Assembly (NCBI GenBank): GCA_021613335.1
Contig: JAJTWR010000278.1
Coordinates: forward strand, 1,071,501-1,135,500
Direction of reading: 5' to 3'
Source of the DNA: Whitmania pigra
Taxonomy: Eukaryota; Annelida; Clitellata; Hirudinida; Haemopidae
DNA: 64,000 nt
The position numbers and the translations under genes are program-made. Position 1 is the stretch's first letter; each line of letters starts with the position of its first letter. Under the pieces are notes generated by a model that made no database searches, was not told the DNA's origin, and worked only from the letters and a program-made list of their open reading frames with translations. Below are positions 22,299 through 34,830 of the stretch, piece after piece.

Positions 22299-24417
22299 CT
22301 AGCGGCACCCGCGCAAAGCATCTGCGCGTCTAGAACAGATTAAAATAATATTTTATTATAATAAAAACATGTCAATAGTTTTCAAAACATACTTTTATTA
22401 CTTACACTTTAAACATCATTGTCAAATTTCAATGAAAACATAGTTTTTAATGTATTGATTTTCTAAGACAATAGTTAGTTTTGCGAAAGTTTGACCCTGA
22501 GATTTATAGAAAAGTCATTGAATTTGACCATGTTAGTGTCAGCTAACGTAATAAGTGGCAGGTTTTTTTTGCGTCGTCTAAAATAATCATCATTGAAGTA
22601 TCTCCATTTTCCTATTTCTAACAGCCAGTCTTCAAATTCTCTCTGAGCTCGATTGTAATGAGTTTTGTTGCGGCACTACAACATAAAAATAATACTTGTA
22701 ATTTTTAGAGGTTTGTTAACAAGCACGAGGTAGAGTCCGGAGACAAGCATCGAGAGCCCATCGAGACAAGAGCCGATGCGGCCAATAGGAAACGAAGAAA
22801 GAGTCAAAACCAAGCGAAGTAGGAGACGAATGAGGCGAGCTGATGAGAGTCGGTTGGTTGGTTCTTTATTAAAGTCCATTTCCTAACTAGATGATTAGGA
22901 CGTGGACAACAACAAAAGAGTGACAACAGGAGACAACGAACATCGACATACAAGCAGTCCAAAAAAAATTAAGTAATGTCAATGATAGTCAGATAACAAT
23001 TATGTACAGAGTTTATGTACAGTCAGAGGTCTTCATCAAATCAGGTTTCTTCTCTTTTCTTGGACCCACCGGAAGATGAGATGTATGCTAGCGTGATTAC
23101 TAAGCATAGATCTTAAATCCAGTGTCTGTATCTTGAGCTTCGACCCGATGCCCCGTCTGAGGGGTTCCTGACTAGGACACTCCAGGAGTAAATGCCTAGT
23201 GGACTCCTCCATCTGAAGACAAGTTTGGCATTTGCCACTGTTGAGCCTCTTCATTTGGAACAGGTAGAGATTCAGATGACATCTTCCAAGCCGAAGTCTG
23301 GAGATGAGTACTTCCTTCCTCCTGGAGGAGCATTGCAAGACGCTCCTCGTCGTTCCCTGTCTCTGGACTTCATGATGGTGACTGCCAGAGGAGAAATCCC
23401 ATTTTCTCTGCCAGTCGTCTTCTATCTTCTGGGCGACGAATCTTTTGGCATCTTTGATATATGCTGGAATTTGGCGATCTATCTGGCCTCTAGTAGTCGC
23501 AAGCTTCGCCAGGGTGTCGGCTTTCTCGTTACCTGGAATGCCCACGTGGCACGAGGGATCTGTACGACATCCCTTTCCTGTCGCATGTGAGTACGTCGCC
23601 CTGGGAGTCGTCCGGACGGTCGAACCGCTCTATTGGTATCCTTGAATTCTGAAAATATGCTTGCTTTTAGGAAATGTTTTTTTGAGCAAGATAACGTCAT
23701 TAAAGCTTCATCCCATATCATTAATTTTGAGTCCAGTAGCACTTTTGGTATATTGGGTTTGATGTTGCATTTAAGATAAGCAAAATTTTAAATACTGAGT
23801 TATTGCACCTGGTAATAGAGTTGCTGCTGTTACGGTTGATGCTTTTGGAGTATCTTGATGTCCTGTTCCTCTTATAATATTAATTATAATCTTAAAAGAT
23901 ACTGTAAACGAAAGTCTTTCCTGTACCTGATTGGTCATCTAGGAATAAGCATTTACTCTGACTTTCAAATGTTCCATATATTGAATCAAGTACCATGTTA
24001 ACCGCCGCCAGTTGTTCATTCAACATTTCGATATTTATTATGGCTTCTGCCGGTTCTTTTAAACATCAATTGAAGATAGTTTATTGATTGCCAAATTGAT
24101 GGTTGGTACTCTAAGTTTTCACAAGATTCGGTTTTTACGTAAGTATCAACAATGTATTGCCGAAACAATTTTTCACTGCTGTTAAACCGGAACGAACAGA
24201 GTCGATAAATTACAAATTGGAGTTGCGTGATGTGAGCTCACTTGGATCGTTTTTCTTCAACATGCTCCAATTCAGTATGCCAACCAAACTCACCCCATGG
24301 GAAAAGTAAAGGATATACCATCGTATCAGCGCAGCGATTCAGAGGTGAAATATTTTTTCAAGAATTTCCAATCGGGTAGATGCACATATCTGTATTGACT
24401 GGTGGTTCGCCATTTTC
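22299..24417 (-). mobile_element. Helitron, 3' part: helicase pieces and terminal hairpin
   Basis: Read on the minus strand from 24417: 'GEPPVNTDMCIYP', 'VYPLLFPWGEFGWH' and 'FRQYIVDTYVK' are the replication-initiator domain flanks. Around 23960-23640 the helicase Walker A 'SGTGKT' and Walker B 'LMIWDEA' appear. A LINE interrupts 23640-22690. The helicase resumes at 22680-22380 with 'FEDWLLEIGKW' and 'KSQGQTF'. The element ends with a perfect 6-bp-stem hairpin (22310-22328), 7 nt loop, and the terminal CTAG at 22299-22302 followed by T, exactly as expected for a Helitron 3' end. Many stops make it inactive. The remaining 5' piece is at 35951-36209. Confidence 0.85.
22690..23640 (-). mobile_element. 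LINE 3' fragment (RNase H and C-terminal CCHC)
   Basis: Minus-strand frames give 'GIPGNEKADTLAKLATT' (23545 on), then the downstream cysteine-histidine knuckle 'CQTCLQMEESTRHLLLEC'. The frame ends near 23036 with 'IFRWVQEKRRNLI'. The 3' UTR runs to the left and contains 'cctaatcatctagttagg' and an (AACC)n tail near 22850-22865, like the copy at 48240-49461. It is inserted in the Helitron helicase. Confidence 0.8.
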
Positions 24418-25114
24418 GGTAAAACCGTCCGAGCTGCACACAGCCTTAATGAGATGAAAAATAAGAGACATAGCTCCACCCCATAAACAAAATTAGCTCC
24501 GCCTATAGTGATTAAAAGTAAATATATATTTAATTAGAGGTTTACCGATATGTCGCGAGGTGTCTCTACTAAATTTTAAAAATTTGACATGACGAGAAGT
24601 TTTTCACAAATGTACATTATTTTGAAGAATATAAAAATATAGCATGATTATCTATAATAAAGTTATTGGAAAAAAACATTTTCATCAGTACTTAGTAGTA
24701 GCAGCTCGCAATTGTAATAGTTTATGATGAAATGATATGCGACCAATGTTCTCTAATTTCTTATAAATTTTCGCGATAAAACTAGTTTTGAGCGGCACAT
24801 TTTCATGCTTGAGCTTATTGGGTAGCCCTGAAAACGGTTGTTTTGGAACCCACAAGACACTATTTTCTCAGACGGGATAGTATTCCCGGATAAGTTCCAG
24901 GTTACGCTGGAAACAGGAGTACCTGTTCCCAAGGCTATGCCAAAGGAACTGATCCCGTTATGATTCTATATGAATGTCTGAGATCCCACGCATCCTCTTA
25001 AACTTGTCTTTAGCTCACCTCCACAAGTTCTCAACCACGTTTGGAGCGACAAACCGAGTGGTTCACCGTGGCATGTGCTAAACCTATGACAGCCGACATA
25101 ACAAGAACATACAG

Positions 25115-25545
25115 AAGCTTGCGTCGACAAAGAACAAATTCCAATGGGCCTCAAGAAGCAAGGAGGTTCTAATTTCCAGATTCTGAGTTGAAAAATATGC
25201 TCTGAATCAACATCTGTTTCTCTTTTAAAAAAAACATCATCAGGTGTGCCCTCATGAAGATGAAATGTCCGGCACAGTCTGTACTGAAGAAAGAAATTAG
25301 ATTCAAAACAACTCTAAGATGAACCCATGCTTAGCAATCCGGCGATTATGGACATTATTTACATATGGATCTGCAAAAATCGGAGTCACTTAACAGAATC
25401 TTTAATCAAATGTTATTTATTTCATTATTAATATAATCCTATTATTATAATAATACATATCTTTTCTTTTACATAACTAAAACTAATTAACAAGTACAAG
25501 TCATCTTAGTTATCAACGGACCTTAACCAAATAAATAAATAAATG
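25115..25545 (+). mobile_element. LINE 3' fragment, decayed
   Basis: Parallels 51430-51880: 'acaaagaacaaattccaat', 'tgctctgaatcaacat', 'cttagcaatcc', then a 3' tail 'agttatcaacggaccttaac' and (AAAT)n at 25510-25545. Stops in all frames. Short Tigger-like pieces ('ccgccaaattcccac') follow at 25560-25650. Confidence 0.65.
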
Positions 25546-25989
25546 GCGATAGCCCCTCATCGGTTATCTCGATCCTCAGAACTAATCGCCGACTTTGAAG
25601 TGAAAACGCCGACTTCCCACTTTGAAGTGAAACCGCCAAATTCCCACGGGTTGGGTTTTTAGTATTTATCTATAAAATGAAACAATTGTAGAAATAATTT
25701 TAATTGTTCTCAAGAGTAATAATAAGTTAGGTGATTATGATTATTATAAAATAAAACTCATTTTTTATTTTTATCATACTTAATATTTTTAAATAGCCTA
25801 ATAATTACCATCATAAGCAGTGTGGTCACTAGTCGGGTCTTCAGCAAATTCAATCGTTTAGTATTTTGCGGAATTGCAAGGGTATCATCAATGATTGGCA
25901 TATCGTTAACTTTCTTAAACTGAATCCGCAGATATCCGAAATTCATTGACAAACCCGCTCTCCTCAAAACTCTGTCGCGTCCTCTTTCC

Positions 25990-26219
25990 ATAAACGTCGC
26001 TGGAACCCTTTTTTTCTTCTTCTACAACCCTCGGTGTTATTTTGGATTCGCACCTCACTTTCCTGCAATCACCTCACCTGGGCACATCCGTTCGCTACTA
26101 TCCATCGGCACTTCTGCCCTTGAACATAGCCTCGTTCTCTCTCGTCTAGACCATTGTAATTCCCTTCTTTATCATCTGCCTTTAAAATACATTTCTTACA
26201 ACGTGTCCAAAGTAAGTTT
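25990..26219 (+). mobile_element. CR1/L2-like LINE fragment, 5' side of the Copia insertion
   Basis: Reads 'LVLSRLDHCNSLLYHLPL' near 26130-26185, the conserved RT thumb segment of L2/CR1-type LINEs. It is cut by the Copia element at 26220 and resumes at 31319. Non-functional. Confidence 0.7.
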
Positions 26220-26403
26220 TGTTGGAATAGCGACATCAATGTTTTTATTATGTTAATGTTCTCTAGTTGTGACCTAGTCATGCTGTGGAGATATATATAG
26301 TTCCTTTGTTTCATGTTTAGAGTTCTAAGCTTTTGTTCTCTAGTCGCCATTGTGTTGTTGAGCTTCTACTGGTTTGTTGATTAAACAACGTTTTATTTTA
26401 TCA
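26220..26403 (+). repeat. Copia 5' LTR
   Basis: 184 bp. Contains 'gatatatatag' near 26290, a possible TATA box for the element's own transcription. It differs from the 3' LTR at two bases (c/t in 'gttctctag', t/a in 'ttcctttg'). Confidence 0.95.
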
Positions 26404-26417
26404 GGTTATGGGCCCAG
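26404..26417 (+). promoter_or_regulatory. Copia primer-binding site
   Basis: 'GGTTATGGGCCCAG' directly follows the 5' LTR. The same sequence is the half-tRNA primer site of Drosophila copia (internal cleavage of initiator tRNA-Met). Confidence 0.85.
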
Positions 26418-26575
26418 TATAGCCCAACAGTTAAAGCTAATCAGTAACAAAAGTTTTGCGACTTAATAGGTTCGGTAAATCGATAGAAGTTTCGATAGAC
26501 CTATGTTTTATCATTAGCTATAACGTGCGTTGATAGTTAATAAGTAAGTCGTGTGTTATCTGATAGCTGTAAACA

Positions 26576-29500
26576 ATGGCGGAATCGAATGATAACAAGT
26601 ACACAGTTGCAAAGTTGAACAATTCAAACTACCAAGTTTGGAAGTTTAAAGTAAAGATGTTATTGATTCGAGAAAACACTTGGTCGGTTGTGCAAGATGA
26701 AATTCCTAATCCGGTCCCGGAAGGATGGACAAGAAAAGATGAAAAAGCACAATGTACAATTTCGCTGACTGTTGAAGACAACCAGTTAATTCATATCTGC
26801 AACTGCAACAGTGCGAAAGACATGTGGTCAGAATTGCAAAAAGTGCATGAAAGATTGAATCTCAGCAGTAAAATGTATCTTCGAAAGAAACTTTACAAGA
26901 TAAGGCTACAAAAAGATCAAAACATGCAAGAGTACATCAGTTCTACATTACAACTTGTTGAAGAACTTCGTGGTGTCGGTGAAGAAGTAACTGATCAACA
27001 AATAGCGGTAAAACCGTTCGAGACGGACGCACACATTTTAATGAGATGCTCCACTTTAATGAAGCTCCACCCAAAACAAATTAAGCTCCGCCTAAAATGA
27101 GTAAAAGTAAATCTTTGATCCGTAATATTTTTAGGCATATCTCTTTTTAGGGAAAATCGGTCCGCATTTTTAGGCTCCGAATAGATCCGCTCAAGGGTTA
27201 GGGTAGGGTTAGGGGTTAGGATTAAAGGATAGGGTAGGGTTAGGGGTTAGGGTAGGGTTAGGATTAGGAGATAGGGTAGGGTTAGGGGTTAGGATTAGGG
27301 GATAGGGTAGGGTTAGGGGTTAGGATTAGGGGATAGGATAGGGTTAGGGTTAGGCAAAGCGTAAACTTTAAACACTCGATATATCAGACGTCAAGTATTT
27401 CCAAAATTATAATAAAACTTTATTAGAGACTTCTATGTAAATGACTTAATATATATTGCGGATAAAAGATTCACTTTTACTCATTTTAGGCGGAGTTTAA
27501 TTTGTTTAGGGGTGGAGCTTTATTTTTTCTTAGCATCTCATTAAAATGTGTGCGTCCGTCTCGAACGGTTTTACCCAAATAGCAACTCTTTTGCTGTGTG
27601 GTCTACCAGATGAATATGAAACATTAATAACAGCTCTAGAAGCTAGAGAAGAAGATGAACTCACCCTAGAATATGTTAAAAACAAGCTTGTTGATGCATA
27701 CAAAAGAAAGAAAGATTGTGATGCTGACTCAACTGAATCCAAAACAGAAACAGCTTTGTACTCAGGTAACTTCAGATCGAGTAATCAAATGAACAATCGT
27801 TATGAAAAACAAAGTAAAGAACAAGAAACAAGAACTTGTTTTGTGTGCAAGAAACCAGGACATTTGAAAAAGAACTGTCGTGTGTGGAAAGCAAGACAAG
27901 AGCAAAATCGTGGCGAGCAAGCAAAGTCAAGACACAAAGTGAAAAGTGCTTTGACAGTCGAACTGACTGGATCAGAGGATGATGACGACAGTCATGGTTG
28001 TTTCACAACTGGTATTAGTACAACAACAAGTGACTGGTTCATAGACTCTGGAGCCACGACACATATGACCAACAACCTGAATTTCTTCACAGTGCTTGAT
28101 CAGACAAAGACTGATAAAATCTACTTTGCAAACGGTTCATCAATTAATGCTGATGGAATAGGTGATGGTTACCTAAACTGTTTGTTAAAAGATGGTAAAA
28201 TACATAGAGTTAAAATCAAAAGTGTCTTGTATGTGCCAACCTTAACTGGCAGTCTATTATCAGTAAAGAAACTGACAAGTGAAAATAGAAAAGTAGAGTT
28301 TGCTGGAAATCAGTGTTTTATAAAAGACAACAATAGAATATTAGCAATTGGAAAGCTTGATTGTGGTCTTTATAAGCTATCATGTAAGAATGATTCAACA
28401 TTTGCTTGTGTGGCTAAGTCTGAAGTAAAGCATCAGGAATGCATTCATTTGTGGCACAGACGCTTAGGGCATCGGGATCCAAATGCCATAAAACGAATCA
28501 TTACAGAAGAAATTGCCACAGGAATTCACATTAATGGGTGTAGTGTGATGATGATGAAATGTGATCATTGTATAAAGGGTAAATCTACACTGAAATCATA
28601 TCCCAAGATGAGTGAACACTGCTCAAAGCAACCACTAGACCTGATTCATAGTGATGTATGTGGTCCAATGAAAACACAAACACCTGGAAAGAACAAATAT
28701 ATGGTGACATTTATTGATGACTACTCACGCTACACAATATGCTATCTCATTAAGAAGAAGGATGAAGTAGCAGACAAATATCGAGAATTTGTTGCAGAAG
28801 TGAGTAATAAATTTCAAAGAAAACCAAAAGTTTTAAGGTCTGACAATGGTGGTGAATATACTGGAAATAAGCAAATTGCTTATCTGAAGCAGGAAGGCAT
28901 TCGTCTGCAAACAAGTGCACCATACTCTCCAGCCCAGAATGGAGTAGCAGAACGGAAGAATCGATCTATTGTTGAAATGGCAAAGTGCATGTTATTAGAT
29001 GCTGGATTGTCACAACAATATTGGGGTGAAGCAGTAATGACAGCAGTGTATTTGCAAAACAGATTACCGACAACAGCAACGAACAAGTCTCCTTTTGAAT
29101 TATGGAATGGAGAAAAGCCAGATTTGTCCCACATTAGAATATTTGGTTGCAAAGCATTTGCATACATTCCAAAAGAAAAGAGATCAAAATTTGATGATCG
29201 TGCAACTGAAGCAGTTCTTGTAGGATACAGCGAACAATCAAAAGCATATAGATTGTTGTTACCAGATTCAAACAGAATTATTATTAGCCGAAGTGTGACA
29301 TTTGTTGAAGATGAGTCAAATAGTGGAATGAGAACAGTACAACAGATGATTCCTGATGGAACAAATGAAGAAATGCACCCTGCTATAAATGAAAATGATG
29401 AAATCAAAATACAAGTTCCTTCAGAAGATATTGAAGACAAGATTGAAAATAATGGTAACATTGAAAAAGAAATCAATCAACCCAGACGATCTACTAGAAG

Positions 29501-31112
29501 TAATAAAGGTGTTCCAGCAAAACGGCTATCATTGATGGTACAAAATGAAGTCAAGAAAGAACCATCATCATGGAAAGAAATGACACTGTTACCAGAAAAA
29601 GAACAGAAAAATTGGATGAAAGCAGCAGAAGAAGAAATGAATTCTCACAATGATAATAAAACTTGGATATTGTGTGATCTCCCTGCTAATAAGAAAGCAA
29701 TAGATTGTAAGTGGGTGTTCAAGCTAAAACATGACGTTGAAAGCAATGCACATAGGCATAAAGCACGACTTGTAGCAAAAGGATTTACTCAAAGGTTTGG
29801 TGAAGACTTTGACGATACATTTGCTCCAGTCGCCAGGCATACCACATTAAGAACGCTTCTAACAGTTGCTGCATCAAAGAAAATGCAAGTAAATCACTAT
29901 GATGTCAAAACAGCATTTCTGAATGGACAAATTGATGAAGAGCTGTATATGAAGCAACCAGAAGGCTTTATTAAACCAGGTGAAGAACACAAAGTATGTC
30001 AAATAAAGAAAGCGCTCTATGGTCTAAAACAATCAGCAAGAAGCTGGAATCAGAAAATTGATTCAATTCTCAAGATGAATGGATTCAAGCAAAGTAAAGC
30101 TGATTTGTGTCTGTATACAAAGAAATATGATGATAACTTTGCGTTTATATTATTGTATGTTGATGATTTACTGATATGTGGTAACTCAGAAATAATCAAG
30201 AAAACTGCAAGCATGCTGAATCAACATTTTGAGATTAAGAATCTTGGAGAAGTAAGCCTGTACCTAGGTATTCAAATTGAAAGAGATAAAGATGGTAGAT
30301 TCTTGTTATCCCAGAACAGCAAAATTCAAGATGTTATTTCTGAATTTGGGTTAACTGATGCAAAAGGAATTGCAACACCAATGCATGCAGATTACTTAAA
30401 TATCACAGAAGATGAAAATTTGCTTCCTTCAAATGAACAGTATCAAAAGGCAGTGGGGGCTTTACTCTACATAGCTACCACTACAAGACCAGATATTGCC
30501 GCTGCAATTTCTATTCTATGCCGCAGAGTCAGTACTCCTCGTCAGTGTGATTGGACTGCAGTAAAAAGAGTAATCAGATACTTGAAAGAGACAATAGAAT
30601 TGAAATTAAAACTGAAGGCAGTTGAAGACTCACAACTGATTCTTACAGGGTACGTAGATGCAGATTGGGCAGGTGATAAATCAGATCGCAAATCAACCAG
30701 CGGATACCTGTTCAAACTCGGAGAAGGAATAATTTCATGGCAGTCAAAGAAACAAACATCAGTAGCTCTGTCATCAACAGAAGCAGAATACATCGCCGCT
30801 GCTTTGGCAAGCCAGGAGTTAGTTTGGTTAAGACAGCTTCTCTCTGATCTGTGTGTGCCATGTATTCAGTCAACTGCATTGTATGAAGACAACCAAGGAT
30901 GTATAAAAATGGCATGCAATGAGAAAGTCAGTGCACGAACAAAGCACATAGATGTTCGACATCATCATCTTCGTGATTTGCAATTTCGTGATGTCTTGAA
31001 CTTGAAGTATTGTGCTAGTGATCAAATGCTTGCTGACATTATGACTAAACCGCTTACAAAGGACAAGTTTTGTAACATTACTGGTATGATTGGTTTGCAC
31101 ATTGAGAACTGA
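26576..31112 (+). CDS. Copia Gag-Pol polyprotein, interrupted by a MITE
   Basis: ATG at 26576 ('MAESNDNKYTVAKLNNSNY'). The frame stops in the MITE at 27098. Beyond the MITE (27584 on) the frame is exactly in phase and runs open to 31112, so the ancestral protein was about 1,319 aa. Domains in order, with ancestral residue numbers: capsid (1-200), zinc knuckle 'CFVCKKPGHLKKNC' (~228), protease 'DSGATTHM' (~297), pre-integrase 'LWHRRLGH', integrase with 'HSDVCGP', 'SDNGGEY' and a later E, RT with 'YVDDLLI' (~1000), and RNase H with 'DADWAGD' and 'STEAEY'. Together these package, reverse transcribe and integrate the element. The insertion removes a complete Gag, so the copy is probably non-autonomous today. 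Confidence 0.93.
27007..27575. mobile_element. 569-bp MITE of the GGTAAAACC family, inside Copia gag
   Basis: Ends 'GGTAAAACCGTTCGAGACGG' and its reverse complement; the inverted repeats extend about 100 bp with roughly 85-90% match by eye. Perfect 8-bp target duplication caaatagc at 26999-27006 and 27576-27583. It belongs to the same family as the ends of the 24418-35950 element that surrounds the Copia. The centre carries degenerate telomere-like repeats. No coding capacity. Confidence 0.9.
27196..27352 (+). repeat. Telomere-like (TTAGGG-related) degenerate array within the MITE
   Basis: About 155 bp built of 'gggttagg' and 'gatagggtaggg' words, organised as a higher-order unit of about 37 bp repeated four times with small changes. 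It resembles the animal telomere repeat TTAGGG but is irregular, as expected of an internal minisatellite. Confidence 0.85.
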
Positions 31113-31125
31113 AGGTATTGCTGTC

Positions 31126-31134
31126 GAGTGGGGG
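31126..31134 (+). promoter_or_regulatory. Copia polypurine tract
   Basis: 'gagtggggg' abuts the 3' LTR at 31135 and would prime plus-strand DNA synthesis. Confidence 0.75.
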
Positions 31135-31318
31135 TGTTGGAATAGCGACATCAATGTTTTTATTATGTTAATGTTCTTTAGTTGTGACCTAGTCATGCTG
31201 TGGAGATATATATAGTTCCATTGTTTCATGTTTAGAGTTCTAAGCTTTTGTTCTCTAGTCGCCATTGTGTTGTTGAGCTTCTACTGGTTTGTTGATTAAA
31301 CAACGTTTTATTTTATCA
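31135..31318 (+). repeat. Copia 3' LTR
   Basis: 184 bp, 182 of 184 identical to the 5' LTR, followed by the target duplication agttt. Confidence 0.95.
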
Positions 31319-31660
31319 AGTTTAACAAGCTTGTTGTTCTCAACCTCACCCCTAATAGTACGGACTGCCTGAAACAAGTGCACTGGTTGCCGATTCACAT
31401 CGTATCACTTTCAAAATCGCCCTCATGACACATCACACTCTAGTGACATCCAGCCCACTTTATCTCCATCACTTTATAGGTCGCCGCCAAAATACATGAT
31501 CTCTCACCATTCATCTTCAACCAATTAATAGGTCATCAATAGTCAACAGAGGCCTCTCTTATGCCCCCCCTCGTAAGAGCCCACCCATCTATGGAGCTCT
31601 TCAAGCGTCACCTTAAGACTCATCTCTTTAGGACTTCAAGGGACAACGAAAACACAAAGT
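31319..31660 (+). mobile_element. CR1/L2-like LINE fragment, 3' side of the Copia insertion
   Basis: Continues the fragment interrupted at 26219: 'KQVHWLPI' near 31375-31395, and near 31590-31640 the 'F+.+LKTHLF' C-terminal signature of CR1/L2 ORF2. Frameshifts and stops throughout. Confidence 0.65.
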
Positions 31661-32449
31661 CTTTCTGACGATATGTACATGGCAATATTATTGTTATTAC
31701 GAATTTCATCCCATTATTAAGACTCTTCTCACAGGGTGTTGAGTTTTTACTTATCAAATAAAATAATTGTAGAAATAATTTTGTTAATTGTTTTCTAACT
31801 GTGTTGTGGGGCACTCAAAAATTCTTTCGACATGCGAAATTTTTTGATCGTCAAAATTGTGTAAATTACTGACACACAACAGAAAGTATTTTAATGGAGC
31901 AATCGAGGGGCCGAAGCAAATTGAGAAAGCTGACCACTGGAGTGATGAGAGAATCCAATGATTGCTGGGCTGTAGCAATGTGTGTGCTATGCGGTGACCG
32001 AATGAACTGAACGATTCATTACGATTACCGAGTCACTTATATGAAATAAAGCTAAATGTTATTTTTGGAGCATCCTTTCCAAAGATGCGTAATGAATAAT
32101 AACGCGGATTTGTAGTGAGGCTTCTTATTTACATTGAATAATTTCGAGCAACAGTATTCCCAACATTCATAGAGACATCTTGAGACATCTCGATAAACCT
32201 CAAAACATTTAACACAGATTTGCAAACATTTGTGACATTAAGAAGCTATTTATTTATTGGCGTTATTAATGTTATTTTTTAAACAACTTAATATTATTTT
32301 TAAAGTACTATATTATCAATATGTATTGAAAAACACTTACTTTTAATCAATTTTAATCACTTTAGGTGGAGCTAATTTTGTTTATGGGGTGGAGCTATCT
32401 CCCTTATTTTTCATCTCATTAAGCCTGTGTGCAGCTCGGACGGTTTTAC

Positions 32450-34260
32450 ACAAGAGTGAAGCTATCGGACGTCCGCTGGGTGATGTAAATATAAATAACA
32501 ACAAGCAAGTATGGGCAGCCGAGTAATAAAATGTAAATAAACAAATGTGGCCGGTTGTTGATATATTGATGTATTTTCGGATATGGGGATAATCTCAAAG
32601 CTAACAAAAATGTCTGAAATATGGTGTACTGAAAGAAATGTGTTTACAAAAACAATTGCAATTATGTTTAGTTAATTAACAATTTTAACTTTTTGTTAAG
32701 TTGCGGTGTCCTTAGCAAAATGTCGATCTTTTGAAGCCGATTCCCAGAATATAACTGGAGATTAATAAGACATTACGATTATTGACGTCTTCCTTTAAAC
32801 ATTTTAAAAATTAAAAAGAAAATAAGAAATCATCAAAATAAAGTTAACTAGAATCTCAAGCGTAGTTATGTAGTGACGGCACATCTCTATTTGCGCGCAC
32901 AGAAACCAAACAGAATTTGAATTAGAAGACGCTTTTTCTCTTTGGGGGTCGTCCACAAAGACGTCCACAATAAATCTTAACTGTAATTTTTAATTTGTCA
33001 CAATTTCTTAGACATCCTCCTCCTCTAGCATGACATACTTTATGGACGTACCCAAATGTCAATAAAATAATATTGAAAAAATTAAAATAAAATTATTAAA
33101 ACATATACATTTCTAAAATTTAAAAATTATTTCGTTTTTATTCAACAAAAATAATTGCCCTCCCCCTTCAGCATTAGTATGCTTTAGAAGCGCCACCATT
33201 TGCGGGCGTTTTTTATGGATGACCCCTTTTGTCTTAAGGTTGACTCAGACCAAGGGCTAATTTTTTTATGCCTATATTCCATGCTGAGAATTAAATCCAT
33301 ATCCTTGTTTTTTTTTCAGATCGATTCTGTTGAGTTTATCGTAATCGAGACAATAGGAGATCGAGAGTATAGTGTGTTTAAAAGTGAACAATATTGAAAT
33401 GAATATATTAGCGTAAAATTGCGTTCAAATTCTTTTAATACTACATTCTAAAGTACAAGTACTACATTTAAATATCACCGATGACTTGGAGACAAACATG
33501 TCTGAAGTTGAAATTCTAACTACATATATTTAGCAAGATATTAATAAAAATGTGTTTAAAACAAACATTCATTTTCGTTTAAGAATAATTTTATAAATTT
33601 ATAGGTAATTACAATCTCACTAATATTATAATCACAGTAAAAAACTTTTGAACTTCATATTTAGAAAGATATAACAAATGATCTGCAACACTGCATAAAA
33701 GTGCCTAAAATCTCGACTACAACCAATTTTAGAAAGCCCATTCTGTTACACATGTTAGAATATGAAGTTTTATTTCATATTCTGCAATTTGAACTTCCAA
33801 TTTAAATTCGTTTGAGAGATATTCACGATAAAGTAGTCAATAGCGAAACTTGCACGACTTGATATTTCAAATCTACTAGTGAGCGATATAAACCTTGGAG
33901 ACATTTTCATAATCTGGTTTATAATAAAAATAATAATATTTTCAAATAGCATGAAATAATAGAGTCTCATAAAACAATAATTTTATGTACATATTTAATT
34001 GGCAAAATACCGGGTTTATTGTTGGCTATGTTGTAGCTACATTGCCAAGTTTTAAAAATGTTATTTTAAACATTATTTTTAACGTAAAAGACTTTTAAAA
34101 CAAGAAAGGTTTTCCGTTATAGCAAACCTACTTTTTCCAGGATTTCATTGAAATGGGTTTATTCGTTTCGCATAATTAATGCGAGTCTTAGCCTAAACTC
34201 AAAATTTTTAGTTGATTCAATTTATTATTATTAATTACAAATCAAAAAAATTAATAAAAT
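32450..34260. other. Non-coding interior of the large TIR element
   Basis: Starts with 'gtgaagctatcggacgt' (32456-32472), which is the reverse complement of 35919-35935 and gives a 17-bp inner inverted repeat. The rest is AT-rich with stops in all frames. No gene, RNA or named repeat recognised. Confidence 0.5.
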
Positions 34261-34266
34261 GATGTA

Positions 34267-34785
<519 letters not shown>

Positions 34786-34830
34786 ACACATCTCCGCTAT
34801 CACGTGTATAGTATAAAAATAATTCAAATT

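Larger units (their letters stand above)
26220..31318 (+). mobile_element. Copia (Ty1-type) LTR retrotransposon, recent
   Basis: Full length, 5,099 bp, with 184-bp LTRs that start TGTTGG and end ATCA and differ at only two positions. A perfect 5-bp target duplication, agttt, lies at 26215-26219 and 31319-31323. The primer-binding site is 'GGTTATGGGCCCAG', the internal-methionine-tRNA type used by insect copia, and a purine tract precedes the 3' LTR. The single polyprotein frame is open except for one MITE insertion in gag. It is the youngest LTR element here. Confidence 0.95.
24418..32449. repeat. Sub-element bounded by ~100-bp inverted repeats (GGTAAAACC family)
   Basis: The left ~100 bp (24418-24520: 'GGTAAAACCGTCCGAGCTGC', 'taatgagatgaaaaataag', 'aattagctcc') is closely matched in reverse complement at 32449-32345. 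The 569-bp MITE at 27007-27575 has clearly related ends. No short target duplication flanks 24418-32449 alone, which argues that it is part of the larger insertion or was altered by recombination. Confidence 0.7.

Noticed and set aside
27196..27352. Chromosome end
   Set aside because: The telomere-like repeat is short, degenerate, and enclosed by MITE ends with a target duplication inside a Copia gag gene.
28880..29476. 198-codon minus-strand frame
   Set aside because: Antisense shadow of the Copia integrase/linker region.
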